Shown here piece by piece: positions 6,060-7,680 of a stretch of 7,680 bases of DNA (position 1 is the stretch's first letter; every line of letters starts with the position of its first letter). The notes beneath the pieces are model-generated. The model searched no databases, was not told the origin of the DNA, and saw only the letters and a program-made list of their open reading frames with translations. The position numbers were made by a program, and so were the translations under genes. This DNA comes from Mesorhizobium sp. (GTDB lineage: Bacteria > Pseudomonadota > Alphaproteobacteria > Rhizobiales > Rhizobiaceae): NCBI GenBank assembly GCA_030698645.1, contig JAUYMV010000492.1, positions 1-7,680 of the forward strand, read 5' to 3'.

Positions 6060-6093
6060 TTGAAGCCGCGCCCCGGGAGGGCTACGGCTTCAA
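6060..6093. promoter_or_regulatory. 9-bp perfect inverted repeat between rpmE and ABC exporter
   Basis: TTGAAGCCG (6060-6068) and CGGCTTCAA (6085-6093) are perfect reverse complements. An inner GCCC/GGGC pair (6070-6073 with 6079-6082) could extend the stem. The right arm overlaps the candidate -35 box of the ABC gene (6088-6093). The whole lies close to the predicted start of the rpmE message on the other strand. It could be a repressor operator or the first stem of an rpmE leader. Confidence 0.5.
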
Positions 6094-6106
6094 AATCGGT
6101 CGGCGA

Positions 6107-6136
6107 GCCTATACATGAGCCTCCAGCTTAGCACAA
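6107..6136 (-). promoter_or_regulatory. candidate rpmE promoter
   Basis: On the - strand TTGTGC (6136-6131) and TATAGG (6112-6107, read from the complement) are separated by about 17 nt, a fair sigma-70 layout. Transcription would start near 6100 and give a leader of about 115 nt holding both inverted repeats. The TATA core is shared with a + strand candidate: CTTCAA (6088-6093), 16 nt, TATACA (6110-6115), which would serve the ABC gene. Confidence 0.4.
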
Positions 6137-6178
6137 GACCGCCCCGGCATTTCGCCCGGACGTCAGAGGAACCCCCGC

Positions 6179-7680
6179 ATGGCTGCTGTCGTCGATATCG
6201 CCGAGGAAGCCCGCAGGCGTTCGCTGCGGCCGCTGGCGAGGCTCTTCCCCTATCTCGGCCGCTACAAGGGCATGGTGGCCGCGGCCATCGTCTTCCTGGC
6301 GCTGGCCGCCGCGACCACGCTGGCGCTGCCGCTCGCCGTGCGGCGGATGATCGACCACGGCTTCTCGGGCGGCGATTCCGCGTTCATCGCGAATTATTTC
6401 TCCATGCTCGTGGTGCTGGCCGCCGTCATGGCCTTCGCCTCGGCCTGCCGCTACTATTTCGTCATCACGCTCGGCGAGCGTGTCGTCTCCGATATCCGCA
6501 GCGACGTCTTCGCCCATGTCACCCGGCTCTCGCCCTCCTTCTTCGACCGCTCGCAGTCCGGCGAAATCATCTCGCGCCTGACCGCCGACACGACGCAGAT
6601 CAAGTCCGCGGTCGGCGCGACGGCGTCGCTTGCCCTGCGCAACACGATCATGGGCCTCGGCGCGCTCGGCATGATGGTGGTCACCAGCCCGAAACTGTCG
6701 GCTCTGGTCATCGCGGCCATTCCGCTGATCGTTTTGCCGCTCGTCGCCTTCGGCCGCTCGGTCAGGCGCAAGTCGCGCCAGGCGCAGGACACGCTCGCCG
6801 AGGCCACCGCCTATGCCAGCGAGCAGATCGGTTCGCCGCGCACCATGCAGGCCTTCACCGCCGAAATCCTCGTCGTGTCGCGCTTCCGGGCAGCCGTCGA
6901 GAGCGCCTTCGCGGCGGCCCGGTCCTCGGTCTTCGCCCGCGCGATCCTCACCTTCTTCGCCATCTTCACGATCTTCTCCTCGGTCGTCGCGGTGCTCTGG
7001 TTCGGCTCGCGCGACGTGCTCGACGGCACCATCACGCCCGGCACCCTCGGCCAGTTCCTGCTCTATTCGGTGTTCGCCGCCGGCGCGCTCGGCGCGCTGT
7101 CGGAAGTCTGGGGCGAACTCAGCCAGGCCGCCGGCGCGGCCGAACGGCTGACCGAACTCCTCGCCGAAGTGCCCGAGGTCACGGCGCCTGCCAACCCGCT
7201 GCCTTTGCCGCTGCCGGCTCTCGGCCGGGTCGAGTTCGACGGCGTCTCCTTCGCCTATTCCGCGCGCGCCGACGCGCCGGCCCTGCACGCCCTGTCGTTC
7301 GACATCCGGCCCGGCGAGACGGTCGCCATCGTCGGGCCGTCCGGCGCCGGCAAGAGCACGATCTTCTCGCTCATCCTGCGCTTCTACGATCCGCAGACCG
7401 GCGCCATCAGGGTCGACGGCGTCGACATCCGCGACGCCGATCCGCTCGAACTGCGCAACCGCATCGCCATCGTCCCGCAGGACGTCACCATCTTCGCCGC
7501 CAGCCTGCGCGACAACATCGCGTTCGGCCGTCCCGACGCCAGCCAGGCGGATATCGAGGCGGCGGCGAAGGATGCGCTGGCCGAGGAGTTCATCGTCAAG
7601 CTCGAGCAGGGTTACGACACGCCGGTCGGCGAACGCGGAGTGACCCTGTCGGGCGGCCAGCGCCAGCGCATCGCCATCGC
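6179..7680 (+). CDS. MsbA-like ABC transporter, fused permease and ATPase (partial, runs off window)
   Basis: This is a half-transporter exporter with an N-terminal membrane domain and a C-terminal ATPase, acting as a dimer in the inner membrane. The first 500 codons are present and open to the window edge; the full protein would be about 590-610 aa. ATG 6179 has AGAGGA (6165-6170) 8 nt upstream. Hydrophobic segments appear at roughly residues 30-52, 68-90, 145-162, 165-185, 255-280 and 285-305. The stretch FFDRSQSGEIISRLTADTTQ is typical of the exporter coupling region. In the ATPase, Walker A GPSGAGKST lies at 386-394, the Q-loop PQD with Gln434, and the signature LSGGQRQRIAIA from 490. Walker B and the H-loop lie beyond the edge. 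It resembles the lipid and drug exporter group (COG1132). The substrate is unknown; divergence from rpmE is a familiar rhizobial arrangement. Confidence 0.93.
   Translation, partial: MAAVVDIAEEARRRSLRPLARLFPYLGRYKGMVAAAIVFLALAAATTLALPLAVRRMIDHGFSGGDSAFIANYFSMLVVLAAVMAFASACRYYFVITLGERVVSDIRSDVFAHVTRLSPSFFDRSQSGEIISRLTADTTQIKSAVGATASLALRNTIMGLGALGMMVVTSPKLSALVIAAIPLIVLPLVAFGRSVRRKSRQAQDTLAEATAYASEQIGSPRTMQAFTAEILVVSRFRAAVESAFAAARSSVFARAILTFFAIFTIFSSVVAVLWFGSRDVLDGTITPGTLGQFLLYSVFAAGALGALSEVWGELSQAAGAAERLTELLAEVPEVTAPANPLPLPLPALGRVEFDGVSFAYSARADAPALHALSFDIRPGETVAIVGPSGAGKSTIFSLILRFYDPQTGAIRVDGVDIRDADPLELRNRIAIVPQDVTIFAASLRDNIAFGRPDASQADIEAAAKDALAEEFIVKLEQGYDTPVGERGVTLSGGQRQRIAI

Noticed and set aside
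6079..6110. Possible selenocysteine tRNA anticodon arm (CTTCAAAA)
   Set aside because: The flanking bases do not form an anticodon stem, no acceptor or T-arm is present, and the same bases are better explained by the 9-bp inverted repeat.
6128..7288. Long - strand open frame (386 codons) opposite the ABC exporter
   Set aside because: It is a low-complexity Arg/Gly/Glu/Asp-rich translation antisense to an unmistakable ABC exporter; such frames arise from third-position GC bias.

Overview
The window is GC-rich (roughly two thirds G+C) chromosomal DNA with long, codon-biased genes. It looks like an alphaproteobacterium of the order Hyphomicrobiales (Rhizobiales), probably close to Mesorhizobium/Phyllobacteriaceae. 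Three observations suggest this: a 6S RNA gene directly upstream of 5-formyltetrahydrofolate cyclo-ligase, a cysteine-less ribosomal protein L31 facing an ABC exporter, and GC-rich palindromic intergenic repeats of the kind scattered through rhizobial genomes. The taxonomic call is by recognition, without a database search.

Left part (1-2674, all on +): a 6S RNA (about 157-318) with a perfect 9-bp closing stem is followed by fthC (folate salvage), a YmdB-type metallophosphoesterase 8 nt further on, and after a 68-nt gap a TerC-family membrane protein. This is a conserved housekeeping block. Middle part (2675-4658): a 147-bp repeat built of tandem hairpins with imperfect terminal inverted repeats, a small unrecognised protein (3017-3466) with a strong ribosome binding site, an AT-rich patch and a second palindrome, and a secreted metallo-beta-lactamase-fold protein on - with an altered metal-binding motif. 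This is the most accessory-looking stretch.

Right part (4659-7680): yebC and a SelW-like redox protein overlap by 4 nt and end at a strong hairpin terminator. The terminator is shared with rpmE (L31), which converges from the - strand. rpmE is divergent from an MsbA-like ABC exporter that runs off the right edge after its LSGGQ signature. The rpmE/ABC intergenic region holds a perfect 9-bp inverted repeat, opposed promoter-like boxes sharing one TATA core, and a hairpin just before the rpmE ribosome binding site, so it may be a structured regulatory leader.

No CRISPR array, phage, integrase, transposase or tRNA gene was seen. I found no convincing new multi-gene system. The best leads are the metallo-beta-lactamase variant with a changed metal motif, the rpmE leader, and the orphan small protein between repeat elements.
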